Both the position numbers and the translations under genes were made by a program. Under the pieces are notes generated by a model, which saw only the letters and a program-made list of their open reading frames with translations, was not told the origin of the DNA and did not search any database. Positions 22,866 through 37,800 of a stretch of DNA of 64,000 nucleotides are shown here, in pieces. This DNA is from Costus lasius (Eukaryota; Streptophyta; Magnoliopsida; Zingiberales; Costaceae). Within the stretch, counting starts at the first letter, position 1, and every line of letters starts with the position of its first letter. Where the stretch lies: positions 1,534,501 to 1,598,500 of the forward strand of contig CM050454.1 in assembly GCA_027563935.2 (NCBI GenBank), given 5' to 3'.

Positions 22866-25800
22866 CTGCAACAGAAAAATGAAATCATTTAACAAAAATT
22901 TAGGTTTCTGGATGGTTTACATTCCATCCACCAAATTTACATAATTTAGTGTCTCCAGTGCGCAACCGTAACGCCTAGCACTTCAACTAAAAAGGAAAAA
23001 GCCCAGCATCCTCGCTTTGTACATTGAAAAAGTCGGCATCCTTTAACATCTAATCATATATAAACACCGCCAATTACTTCATTTTGAGCATCTTATACAG
23101 CCACCCCAACTCTATGCAAATTATAACAGATAAACAGTATTAAACTCAAATCTATTCAACCCAGGAACAGCTAACATCATGGGTATTATCCACACTTCTA
23201 TCCCCACATTCAATGTATTTGTTGCACTACCAACAACAGGAAAATCACCCATTCACATGTAAGAGAATACTAGGTTAGATCAAAGGTAAATCATGAGTGG
23301 CGATCTCTCTTCAATCCAAAAGGATTGTCAACGTACAATGAATGTTCCCGAACAACCCATAAACAACTGTTAAGTGTTTGACAATTAAGATTATAAAGGA
23401 ACATATCAGAAATGTTTCTCTTAAACTATAATTCTTTTTCTAAGAAAAGGAAGACACAGTTTTATTCAATTACATAAAAAGTTCAGTTCTACTACCCTTA
23501 CTATGTTGGACAGTACACTAAATTAGATTTGAATTACTTACAAAATGAGGTGACAGAGATCTGTCATCGAAGTAGTAGCAATTAACATCAAGATTGACTA
23601 ATAAACTAGGATCCTGGTCATTATGATAGAAAAGAACAAAAAAAATGAAATTCTACCAATATAATGTATGCACATATATGGTTGAAAATGAAAAATCAAT
23701 TAAATAAAAGTATCAAGTCTATCATTCAGAGAATAACCTTTCAAAGTCAAAGAAATGTTGGACTTTAAACATAAAACCATTAATTGGTGGATCTATAAAG
23801 CAATTGATTGATCCAAGGAGGTTGGTAGCACTCCTGGTTTCCACAGACTCAGCCTACACAATATTTCTGTGTTCAGGGACCGTTAACTCGTGAATTTGAT
23901 AGATCATTACATTGCACCACTTGCAGTCAACTACAGAGTTGATAGCTTCAATATCTCTTGAATTGCATGTTTTACATAACTTGTAACCAACCGTAGTATG
24001 TGTTGTCATTTTGTTGTGGAAAAAGCAAGAATAGCAGGCGTCTAGTTTGCCTGTGGTCAATGTAATTGTTTGGTCTAAATCATCTAACAATTAGTCCACA
24101 TGGGTTTAAATTTTCGGTTACGCAAAATTATCTAAACCCATTTACCTTTACTATTTTTTGTAACGTGTGCAAATTTCAGATTACCCAAGCTAGTTCACTA
24201 CAATCCAATTATGCTGCATTATGATCCCAATAAAGAAACTCCTTTGAACTGACTAGACCAATAAGGTACAACATACACTGTCTAGCAACAGGTTGGTATT
24301 AGGGTGGTTAGAAATAATGCAACATCCTTTCAAGAAAAGTTACCTGTTCCTCAATCCAAGCAACGTACATTGAACAGCACGTGCAGAAGCAGATATAGGA
24401 GCTATAGCAGCAGCAGGAGCTCCACGAATAGCAGTAGCAAGAGCTGATCCCGCACCACCACCACGCTGATAAGCTTTTAGGGGAGAACCAAGTAAAGCTG
24501 ATGTAGTCCTACCAAAGCCATCACTTAGACTCTCGTAAGCCTGCAGGCAAGATTCAAATTATCATTATGCCTGCAGCCATAGTCAATAATACTCCCCATC
24601 TTTAACTAAAACAGAGCACAATTTTCTTATTAATTTTCCTCTTATTTATTTTTAGTAACCAAACTTTCATCCTTTCATAACCATCAAATATAATGACCAA
24701 GCATGTCATCCCGTACCCCGAGGTTATTGTATTGCTAATGAAGGAAATTAGATTTCGTGCATAAGTGCAACCTCTTTTCAGGTAGAAATCATCCACTTCC
24801 TTGGATTTCTTTTCTTGTTTGTTAGTATTTGACAAATCCTAATACTAGAATCATTTAAATTGTGTTGACTTCTCCTCCTTGCTGATATTATTGGCATAAC
24901 CTAAATTAGCTGGATATAATCTTTCAATTAATGTTAATCTAAACCCTTTTTTCATGGATAAAGTTAAAATAGACATTATATGAAGCAAAGTCTACAATCT
25001 CAATCCGAGCAACTGTCTTGTACTCTTGTTCCAAACTCAGACAGACACAACATATCTTGATAGTATCAGTACCAGTAACCTATCGGACTAGCATGCCTCA
25101 ACCTGGTAGTAAATGAGTACGAAACCTTAGTACCAACCACTAGAACATGAGAGAGAGAGAAGGTTTCCTCCCAAAAGTAATCTTCATTTGATGTTTATAG
25201 CGACATATATTGTCTTTTAGATATAAGCATGGGAAAATAGAAAACAAAAATTAAAAACTTACCACCATATATATTATCCCTAGACAAAATACTAAATTGC
25301 TAATATAATTAAATAACCACCAATATACTTAAAACTTCATAAATTTGCACCACATCAATCACTCTTTGGAAGCAGTGTTTGCAAAGCCGGTCCGGTACGG
25401 CTGGTTTGTACCGGTCTGCTAGAGTACCAGTCGCGGAGCGGAGCGACCCTCAGAGCACGGACAACAGTGGACGGTGGGCGGACAACTCCTCCGCCGGTAG
25501 AAGCTTCAATCGAAACTTCCGCCCACACCTGCGCCTTCCGCTATCGCTGCCGTCCGCCGCTGCGCTGCTGTTGTCGCTGCCATCCGCCGCCTGCGCTGCC
25601 TGCTGCAGTCCGGTAGCTCGCAAGACCGGTTTTGCAAACCTTGTTTGGAAGTAGTAATTGCATGATAATTTTAATGTGTTATGTTAGAATCAATATCATA
25701 GTGAAGAATCTTATCAAATGATAGTTATGATTCGATTTAAATTCAACATTTCTGCGAGAAGGATGTCATGGCGCCATACATTTATATTATAGTTTAGATT

Positions 25801-28800
25801 ATAAGAGAAATATATAGTAAAGAAATTATTTAAAACTCATCCGATGTTCATTAAAATATGAGAGTCTAAAAAACCTATTTTTTGGACTAAGTGTGGATTA
25901 ATTTAGCTTAATAATATGCCACGTGTTATTTAGCTATACATGCTGATTTGTCAATTTTCTTGATCCATCTAATCTTACAATTACACACAATCATATCGAA
26001 TTTCTTATGCGCCAACAATATTGCTTGATTAAAAACTTAATTCTTAAACATCTTCATGGCCAGGAGTGATTGAGGTCTCCCTCCCGTGTTTTATAGATAA
26101 GGAAAATGGTTGGGACAGTAGTTCAAGATGGGGACCAATATGGTGTATGCAGGATTTTGCCAAGGAATGGTTAAAGGAAAATAATGATGGTCAAAGGGCG
26201 GAAATGATCGCCATCAATGTTGCCAACAATACACCACTTGTCAAGTTGCTAGAAGACAGATGTGTATTAAATGCCATAAAGGCACATTCAATGTATCATT
26301 GATGTATTATCATCCCAACTGGGACCTTTGTAGAATCATAGGCATCAAATGCACATTTAATGTCTGGTCAAGCAACAACAGTGTGTCATGTGTAGGCTAT
26401 AGTACATGTTGGTACCGCTAGGAACTAACACAGTAGCGAGGGAATCAAAGTTGTTGGCCTCATTTTTTTTTTCAACAGCTAGAAATATTGTTTCTAGCCA
26501 ATTTAACAGATGGAGGCTGATTTCTCTTCTCTGTAAACTCCTATTCCCTCACAATTTACTCAAGCTCTCTAGAACTCTCAAAACTCTCTCTTTCTTGCTT
26601 AAGTAATCTTGATTAATATTCAATAGAACTTAAAAACAAAAATGTTGATCTCTCTTCAATACCATTGGGAATGTAACAACATTTTCAGAGGCGAAGGTGT
26701 CACAAGAGTTAAAACAATATCTTGTTAATGACTATCTTGATCTGTCTCCAAATGTGTCATATGAGATCCGCAAAATCATATGAAAAAAATTTGAGATCTT
26801 TTCACATGGAGAAGCAATATATAGTTGAGGAGCATGAAGAATTCAACTAGTACGCAGTGGAACTCACCACCTATGATAGTACTGGGCTGTGGAGATAAAA
26901 GCACTAGAAAACATTGAGATGGAGGCAACTATTTAGGCTTCAAGGGTTTAAGGTCGTCCAAACCAATTTTATGAGATTTACTAAATGACCTTAGTTTAAC
27001 ATTGATAGTGATGGTGTAGCGAAGTGCAGCAAGATTGAGATCAATTGCACATCCAATGAATCAAAGAAGTATGTGTGGAGACACCAAAAGTTATGCAGGC
27101 TCTACAAGTAGACAACACGGCATTAACTTCTTCTTTGGATTAGATCTACTAATTCCCAAATCTACACTGAAATTGAACCTAAAGCATTCCTATCACAAGC
27201 AAGTAGGCAATTTCAAATTTCAAATTGATGAAAGCTTACACAAAAATGAAGATTGTTATTGAACCTGGTACGACACTTTGTACCGGTTACTAGGGGTGAG
27301 CATAAAACGGTAAAAACTGAATTTACCGATTTACCGATCTCGGTAAATCGGTTCGGTAAATTTGGTTTCGGTTTTCGGTTCGGTAATAATATTTAGGTAA
27401 TTCGGGTTTCGGTTTTCGGTTCGGTAAATAAATTTTCGGTTCGGTAATTTACCGATTTACCGATATATATATATATATATTAATATATAAAAAATAAATT
27501 TTTATTTATTAATTTTTAATTTTTTATCGGTAATTTACCGATTTACCGATCGGTTTTTACCGATCGATAATATTTTAATTATGTAATATTTTAATATTTT
27601 AATAAATTAATTATATAATGTTTTAATATATTTTAATCGGTAAATCGGTAATTCGGTAATTTACCGATTTACCGATCGGTAATTCGGTAATTTACCGATC
27701 GGTAAATAGTATGTTCGGTATCGGTTTCGGTAATAGATTTTTCGGTTTCGGTAAATCGGTAGATCGGTTTTCGGTTTTTACCGAATGCTCACCCCTACCA
27801 GTTACCATTAAATTATATATATATGAACTGGTATCTTGAACTTTGGTATCCTGGTAAGGACTTATTCTGATACCTTAGTATAACTTGGGAATAAAGCAAG
27901 ATTTGTTAGTTGTATAATGAAATGCAATAGTCCGTATGTAACAAAAGAAGTAAAATGACATTAGGAAATCTAGTTCCTTTGAATTTATGCCACAAGAATA
28001 ATCAAGTAAGCATTTAACTTTATTTAGTCTTGCATTATAAATATATATTTATGATATTTCTAAATTTTCAACTAAATAGTAGTTGAAATTTGGATTCAAT
28101 GCCTCAAACTGCATCTTCCACAGTGTGTTATCAAGCGAATGCAAAGTAATTGCTTGATCTTATCACTGATTCATACACAGGCCTGAACCAACCTATCATA
28201 CCGCTAGTTGAAGACATTAGTTTACATTCACTTCTACATGCAACTCATACTTTGGATTCTACCGTAGAAAAACAAGCTAGTCATAAGTTTTAACAAACTC
28301 TTTCAACACTTCATTTGTTTAAGATGATATATGATGGATTAGTTGTCAACCTTAAACGATCAAGATCTCACAAATAAATGGGTTTAATGATCCTCCTCAG
28401 CCTTCTTAATATGTAACTAAACTAATTGAGCGAGAGACTAGTAATGAAACAACCAAGGAGCTCAATCACAAAGGAATGATGATATAGATGCTAAATTAAA
28501 CCAATTGTTGCTTTTTTCCAATTAAATCCAACCATAATGCTAGTTTTCCTAGCCACAAGGCTCACAACGATCTCAATCGTTCAACTAAGGATTAACAAGA
28601 AAAACTTTAGCAACAAAGAAGACACTCTTCCTTTTACATGACACAAGAAAGGGAAAATCTCTGGCAAACCCATTAGATGCTATTAATGAGCTGAGTTCGA
28701 AGAAATATCTTCTCCCATCTACAACAATAGGTAAAAAATGACTAAAGTATCATATAGTAATTCAAGCACAAAAGTGGTAGTGGTGGTGAATCACATACAA

Positions 28801-31800
28801 CAAAAAATGAAAATCACATTGGCCGCTCGAGCAAACCCAAAGGTAATAAGACTTATCAATATCAAAGGAGAGGCAAGAGTTCAACTCCATTCAAGCAAAA
28901 AACCTAAGCCTTTAAAAATTGAGATCCATTCTACTATTAGAGTTAAAAGAGTCACTTATCATAGTTCTAAGCAAGTTACAAAATATACATTTTAGAAGGT
29001 GTTTATATATTTTTGTATAGTGTCAATATCACCCAATAACATGTTGGTCATAGTTACACAATATCTATCATATTAGTAACCCATGCAAGTTTAATGAACA
29101 TATGAACAACCGTCATTCCTTTTGGATTTTGGATATAGTAGAAGCACCTAATAGGTGACTTTAGGAGAGAAGCTCCTACTGACAAGGTATTGTATTATAA
29201 TTCAACTTTATTAGTATTTTGTTACTTTCAACTTTTAGTTCATGAAGATATCATGATAATGATTAATTATAACTTTTTCATGTTCAAAGGGCATGTGGGA
29301 TAGAGCTAAAGGAATGGGGTTGATATAACATTTCAATGTACAAGTAATTTCATTCTAATTTTAATCAAATATTTCAAAATTAATTATTAATTTAAATTTT
29401 TTAGGTTTCTAAGGCAAATGGAATGGAACAGAAGGGGAGAGGTTAGTTCAAAAGCAAGACCAAAGGTGACGGAGCCAAAGGAGCCAAAGGAGCCTATGAA
29501 GACCTTGGGGCCCAAAGTGACACGCCCACGGACTTTGGGGCCCAACGCCCACGGACTTTGGGGCCCAAGGAGACACACCTTCAGACTCTCCAGGGCCCAA
29601 GAAAGACACCAAAAAAATTTTAGCTCAAACAGAGGTCGGCAAAATTTTACACCCATGGGTGTGCATGGACGCACGGCCGTGCATGGATGCACAGGCCAGG
29701 GTGTGCATGGCTTTATGGCCGTGAAAGCCTCGGCAAAAAACCGAACGCAGGACACGAAAGACTTCACGGCCGTGCATGAATGCACGATCATGCCCGTGAA
29801 GACCTCTGCGCAGGATTTCGACCTAATCCCAGACTCATTCATGGCCATGCCCGTGAATAGCCCAGAAATGCAGAAGAGCTCCATTTTTCACACCGTTCAA
29901 CGCTCTCAACATTCTTCACACACCCCTACCCCCTGCGACCGTTATGTGGGGGTTATCAGTCCATCAACCACCTCCACAAAGCCGATCCATCCAATGAACC
30001 TCACAACAAGGTCAACCGAAGGGCCGGTGATGGATCACTACCACAATCCGGTCCTCAAGACCACCCATGACTGGGCCACAACCACATAGAATTAGCCAAC
30101 CATCAGCCGGTTCTGCTGCTTCGTCGCAGCCCTATTCGGAGATGGTGTAGCGCGCAACGACGGCCCAACCAACGGCCCAAGGGAATCCAACCCATGCACC
30201 CACTATCTACCTCACTTTTTGCTTTTGCTTTAATTGGTAGTTGTTGTCCTATGGTAGTTAGGATTTGATTCCGGCACTCTTTGACTTGCTTTTAGGTTGT
30301 TATAAGGGAGTTGGTTTATCTAACAACCTTATCCATGCTTTATCCATGCTTTTGGTGTGAGCTCCCTCTCTTGTTCTATAAAAGAGGGTGGAGACTAGCT
30401 TGTTATTCAACTTATCGATTTTACTTCTTAGTGGTAGCCTTCAAGTGAGTGGGAGCCTACGAAGTTGTGGTAGCTCCAAGTGAGGATTGAGTGCATTGTA
30501 AACGCGGCCGGGCCGCCTGAGTGCCTTGTACTCCGAAGATCCTATTCGCTTGTTTTCAGCTTTCAATCAAAGATTGTGAGGTATACACTACCTCTCCTTT
30601 CCATTGTTCTTGCTTATGTTTGGGCATTGCTTGCTTGTGGATGTGTCTAGGCCTGTTGGCTGCCGCTAGACTCGTCGCCACGCTGTGTTTGCTTATGCCG
30701 CGCATTGCTTAGGGTTGGTTTCTTTAAGAGGTGAGTAGTTTATTTGAGTAAACCGTGGTTTCTCGGTGCTTCCGGTATTGCTCAAGGAGAATTTTGCTCG
30801 GCTTTCATTGCGTTTTCCATCGCCGATTTCCCTCCAAACGCATTTCACTTCTCTTGCCTAATGCCCCTCTCACGTTTTTTGCATCATAAGTCTCTGCCAC
30901 CTTAGAGTACAGTATATAAGGACTATCCCTCCTGCTTCCACTCCATCAAAAGGTCCTTCTTACTATGGCAAAACATCACAATTATATAATTTCATGTAAT
31001 ATTATAAACTTATAATATTAGTTATTTATATGTCCAATTTTAATTTATTTTTAACCCTAAATACAAAATCAATTAAATTTATTTTTTTAAAAGTTTAAAG
31101 AGATCAAGACATCAAAATAAAGGAGACACATAACTAAATAGAGAAAAGAAAACTCTGTCCAAGTCAAATCAATCATACCATGTGCCAATGGTATGTCGAC
31201 AATACCAATATGGTACAGTCATATCAAGGTTCGGTTTACTATGTACTGATATTTTAAACCTTGCTTGGCACATCCTAGTGGCCAACTAAGAAGGGATTAG
31301 TCTACTATAAGTAACCATTAAAGGGTAGAATAGTGTATAAATTTAGATGAGGGTACAGATTGTCTTATCAATAAGAACATGACCAATGTTTCCAAGAAAC
31401 TCAAATACTTGAGGAATGAGGAAAGTGCAAGATATAACACTATAATTATGGAAGTGGTATGTGAATTATTTGTTTTGTCGACAAGATAAAAAAGCATGGG
31501 TTAGACTATATTGCTTGTATTGTATTTGTTAAAAATAGCATCACTTGTTGACCCACGCACCCTCTTCATTCTTTCCTAAAATTCCTAAGCAATTCTAGGA
31601 AGAGAATGGGTCCAGTCTATACTCATCTGCAGTTCCAGAGTTCTTATAGTTGAAATGGTTTAGTTGTAGATTGTGTATTAGTGCTTAGTGGATCTTGTAA
31701 TTTAGTTGACTATTATGATGAAACATGTATGGAAATGATATTCAGGATAGTCATTCTTTTGAAATGTTTGGACTTACAAGTATCCTCTTTAGCTATTGAA

Positions 31801-34800
31801 GTATCTTGTACTGATAGCGTTGAATGTAACAACACAGACAATGGAAGTGTTATACTGTGATTTGGGTTATGGTTAATGTGATAATCATCCTTCTAGAGGC
31901 ATAAAGTTTAACCTCAAAAGAGTCATATATCATGCAATTGTATTAAGCCAATGTTTCATTCATACATATGGTGCATTCATGCACATGCAATATTAGTATA
32001 TCAATTACCAGAGATTGACAAGAGTATTTGTGCAGAGTGTAAACCTAAAATACTCGGACACACTAAGAGAAACGCAAGAAACACACAGGAACTTCAAACC
32101 AATATTTTTAGTTGTTTAAAGTTTATCATTAACAGTATTTTGAAATAATTTTGTAATAGCAAATATGCCTGTTAGTTTGAATTTGCAATATCAGATCGAT
32201 TTTCCACTAATCAATAAAACAAAACATATCATCAGCAAGAAAATAATAAAGGCATTTAAAACCTCATATTCATCATTCTAAAACATTATAATATGGAGAA
32301 TGAGGACGTATACCTGCTGGATACCTTCCTGTGCATTCTCTGGTTGATTAGATCTTATGTTTGATTTCTTTTTCTTTATCTCAGACAATGGTAAAGATAT
32401 TGGTGTTAGAATATATTCAGTTTGGAGCAAGATCTCGTGGGCCCCAGAAGCCAGATGCACACCCAATCCAACAGCTTCAATTGATATACTCTTAACAAAA
32501 GCCATAGCTCCTGCAAATTGATGCTAATGATTATGTGCATTTTAAAATTTTGTGGAAGCGTGAACTGTGAAGCAAAAATAACTACTAAATGATTGCCAGA
32601 TTTAGAAGCTTCTTGACCCTCCGCATTTTGAAGAATTATACAACTCAAATTGGATCAGAACCCTATAGCTAGAATGTATTCAATTTGAATTAGCTATTTT
32701 TATAGTTTGTGCGACACAGATGTGAGGCCCAGGAATCAACCATATCTATATAATGTGGGAGCAAATTTACATTCTCTTGTTTTTAGACAAAAGATTCAAT
32801 CCTTTCCGAATAAAAATCTTATTCAACTTAAAAACAGCACATACTTATCAAACTAATAAAGTGGACATGTCCTTTCTTTTGTTTGGCCTATTCCTCTTCC
32901 TTTAATGTTCTAGCATGAAAAAGACTGCATTCTGCAGCCTAAGACAGGTTCCAAGACGGATGAAGAGCAAACCCTCTATAATAAACGAAGCTAAGGTTTT
33001 GTCATCAAAATATCTCTTTTTTCAGTTCTAAGCTCGAATGAAATCCTGTATACTCATTTTTCATCATAGATATAAGTACATAGGCCAAATCCAGCCCATT
33101 CAATAGAAAATTATACCGCTTCTGAGAAGGCAAGTGGTGAAAACAAGAATTAACTTCGAGACCTTGTTATCAATAACTAGAAAGTATTGTGCTATTATGT
33201 ATAAAGTTGTTCAATACCTCATGGATAAAATTATCGTTAGGAAACTAGATCAGGAATCAAATGGCTATACATGGGTACTCAAAGTCTTTAATTGAGATTT
33301 TTATCTCAAATTATTTAATAAAATATAATTTTTAAATTAAAATAATATAAAAATGAAAACCAGCCACTATTTAAAATTTGTACCTGAACCAACTCCAAAT
33401 AGGTCAAGTCAGGTACCTAAATGATTCAGTTTAATTATCATCCATACATCTTTCAAGTTGATATAATCTTTACCTTTAATTTTTAAATAATATATGTGTG
33501 TGTGTGTGTGTCAATATGCTAAAAAGCATTCTACATCTTTTTCTTCTTACTTATTTCCTATATTTTGCTCATTGTGATGCACGTGCTTCCTTAGCTCAAA
33601 GCATCCTACTCCATTTGGAAAAAAAACAATTATATTTTGATTAATTTAAGAAAATTCAAGCATATTAACATTATTTTGATTTTTTTAATCCAAATTCAGT
33701 AATACCTTGATGAAAAAAAAAAAAAAACTACAAGAAACAATGCTAACAGTAAATTTTGTTAAGCATTTTGTTATTATTGTAAACCACCAGCATCAGCACT
33801 AGCATGTGCAGCAGCGAGAGTTGTGGCTAAAGGATAACTTAAAACTTACTGTCCTTAAAAGCAGTATCTTTGTTGTGGTTTAAAAGTGCCACGGCAACCA
33901 CAAATCCTGCTTTTGCAGTAGACCCACAGCAGTGCCAACTGAACCTAGCATCTTTATCAATTGAGCTAATCGGCACATCCAAAATATACTCTTTTCAAAG
34001 CTCTTCATTTTTTTTTTCTTTAAGAGGTCCGATCTATTTGTTGATTAGCTGCGAACCAGAATATGTTCCCGGAACTAGCAGACATTGTTAAAGAAATAAT
34101 AAATTAAAATTAATGCTTGATTACCTCTCTGCATTCCCTTAAGTAGCTTGTAATCTTTCTTGTAGCTTTTCAAGGGGAGTGAAACCAACTTCTTAGTACC
34201 AGAGGTAACAGCAAACAGGGACTTCATGGGTGGAAGCCCTTTCAGTAACTCACGAACCTACAACAAAATACTTCCTAGTTTAATTAGTTATCATCACAAC
34301 TACCTTCCAGTCGAAGTGTACAAGAATGAAAGAAAACAACCTGATTGTGAGCGATATCTTCCAACCACTCCCCGACAACAGTTTCAATAATATTGCTCCA
34401 CCCATAAACCCCAATAGCACAAACCTGTTTGAGATGCAAACCAATTCCCTGAAATGAAACTAAAAAGAATCAGTCCACAGAAATTTCCAAAAGACAAAAA
34501 GTTGGGTTTTACATACACACGTATCTATACATAAACAGAGATTTATCTTTTCTTTCAAAATGTATTGCTGCTCTAATTATATTGTACTGTGCACAAAAGC
34601 TATAGTATGTTCCGTCCATGGATGATTGAGGCGAATGAGGAAGATTATCACAACCCCAAATCCAATGGGTCAATGACTACTAACATTTATGCCCAACTTC
34701 AGAGGCACAACCATCCAGTGTCTTAATACCAGAGAGAACATAATTTTATCAAAGCAAAATAGCCACAGGGATGGTGCTCTCATCTATACGTCACTTCAAT

Positions 34801-37800
34801 TCCTAATATAAAAGAGTAGTGTAAAGCAATTATAAGTTGGAAAGTTACCCTCCATGGCACTAAATTAAGGAGTTCAGCGTAGTTTCCTCTTCTAAGTGCT
34901 GCAGGATCAAAACGACGAGGAATATAATCAACACGGACAACAAGCGATTTGACAACACATTTCTACAAAAAAAGAGAACAAAAGAGAGTCAGAGATAATG
35001 ATGCAGGAGTGTCAGTAAGAATATCTTAGCACATAATAGTGTTTTTGCTATCACAAGGCAGCATGACAGCAATCGTGCTTGGTTTGAGTATAGGCAGCAC
35101 ATAGTTAATCTACACAACCGCTTATGGTAATGGCTGGTAGCAGCAAAAGAAAAAAACTCTATCATACGAAACATAGGCTATCCATTATAGTTGCAATGTT
35201 AATTCAACTTGGACCATTTCTTGGTTATTGATGATAGACTAGAACGTTAAAGTCTACAATTATGATTTCCAACATCTAAGAGATCATATACAATATGATA
35301 AATCCAATGGATAGCCCAGAACATCATGGTATTCACACCAAAAAGGATCAAGAATCTGATCTCAAACCACAGCGCAAATCCAGGTGTCCATTAGTTATTA
35401 GCTCCCAACTTAACAGTGTTTAAACTGATTTCTGGTGGAATTTTATTTTTTAAAAATGGAAGATAATACTGAACAAGTCAAATCACAAAAAACTAGGATG
35501 AAAGTTAATCTAAACCTATTCTGACCATAATTCTAGAATCGGATAATCCAAATTAGCTGAAAAGGATGGGAATTAAAAACTATTAATCGGATTCAACTCA
35601 TTAAAAAAACAAATGATGAATATCAAGGGAAAATAAGCAGAAATTGATGGGAGGTGCACAATACAAAATTCAACCTGAAGCAAGATGAAATCGAGAGATA
35701 TATTATAAAACCAGCTTTTAATAACTGAGAGATTGAGATATTTTGAACTGAGAAAAGAAAATTTGAATTTATCTCTTCTAGGATCATTCAAAGCAGATCT
35801 AAAGCTCATCTTTCTCGCAACTCGAAGTTCGCCAATCACTAATCAAAGCAGTAAATATGCTAACAGCTAAAGCTTGTCTCTCAGTCTCTCATTGTTATTC
35901 ACCACTCATAATTATTGCTCATCAAGTACTTAACGTTATCAAGCATTATTCTCGTGAAGTGACACTATCTTCCACTAAAAGGTTGATGGAGTAAATTACT
36001 CTATTCAACCCATGAGAAGGATCAGGCTTTAGAAGAATAGAAGAGAAAATTATTACTTCTCTATTTTTTATTTTATTAGCATGGTAATTCGGTTCATGGT
36101 TATGTTTATTGCGTTAGCACTTAAAATTTAATTGCTAAATAGTTTAGTTTAGTTTAGTTTATTACTTTATTATGTTAGCGAACATGTACACTACAAGTCT
36201 ACAACAATCCTCCTTTAAAGTCAAGTGACAAAAGCAAATGAACCTCACGATTTCATGTGTGTATGCATGTTATATATTTCAAAACTCATGCCTGTTAATT
36301 AGATGTTCCCTAGCAATCTTAGGGGTAACTAACAAGAAGGGCTTACGCTCATGAGAATATCACAAACACAATTAAAAAAAAACTGTCTTCGTTAAGGTGA
36401 ATCATCAAGGTCACATAAATTATATAGTATCTGAATCTTGTGTCTTATAAACTTTTATCCCATGTACAAATACCTTCTATTTTTGATAGTTTCTCTTCCG
36501 TAAATAGACAATCAAACTGAGGTCATGAATTATATAATGAGTATTCTTCTTGAGAGTATGGTTGATAAGAACCTCAAAAAATAAGATACACATTCAACTT
36601 TTGGTAAAGCTTTCCTATAATAATTATAGCAATATGACCATTAAAAAGTGTCACTTTCATATGGTTAATTTTTTACCTAATTTCTATTCTTATTTTATGC
36701 CAATTCTATACCGATAGAGTTTGTTGATGAGTGCACTTGTGCAATGTATGTTGATCTTAAGTAGAAATTTGTATTACTTATAATATTATTAATACATTAA
36801 ATGTCAACATTGTTGTCAAAAGGATTACTTTTAGTTTCTAATGTATTTGAACTACAAACATATTTAATAATCAAACCTACTTTTAATATAGAGGATTTGA
36901 TACTTATCATCAGGCAATTGAGTGTTTTTGCTTCATGAGTTTTCTTTAGGTTAGTTTCCTTTCTTATTTCCCTCATTAAGACAAGGTTTAAAGACTCGAT
37001 CCATACTAGACGTCTCCGACATTCTGACACTACATGTGCCAGTACTGGATATACTGACACTACACATACAGGTATCAGTACTATCTAGCATGTGCCACCG
37101 GTACTGCACACTTCAAAACAGTTTTTAAAACCTTGCATCAAGACCCCTTATCTCCATCAATTGAGAAAATTTAACACAAATAGTTCTCTCACACTGTGGT
37201 ATATCACATAGTTATCTTGTTCAATGAAGTGAGCAATCAAATGCAAATGATGCATGTATTTCTGCATATAAGCTCTACAATTAGCACATGAATAATAACT
37301 TAAAATTCAACAATGGCAGCAACTCAGCAGTGATGCTCTATATTCTTCCACCCATCCATCTAAAGTTGATCAATATCTTTAGACCTAATTCAACATTGAC
37401 ACTTGTATTTAAGTGAAGAAATGGTTTAAAAACTGGTCAGTACTAGTGATGAAATGGAGAGCCGCACATTCCAGAGATACAAGTGGAATCTAAAGCCCCC
37501 CCCTAATTTTTGGGATATCCTTTACAAGGATTCCAGTTCGCATTCCATGCATCATCATTGTTATGGCCCGATCCTCGGCTATTGGCTCCTTGGGCCGCAG
37601 CCCCCTTGCCCAGCCTTAGCTCTCGGCTCTCTGCTCCTTGGGCTCCTTAGTCAGCCTTAGGTCGACCACAACACGTCAGGACTAGGGACCCGAATCCCGG
37701 CCGGTTCCTCCCGTGCATATTCCGACTGCAGTAGAATTCGACCCCTAGACATGACCCTCACAAGTCATGACCCTTTAACCATTAAGTTGTCATGTCTATG

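Noticed and set aside
29418..30089. A 223-codon open frame
   Set aside because: It runs through repeated GGGGCCC units and palindromes of a retroelement relic and has no protein family signature.
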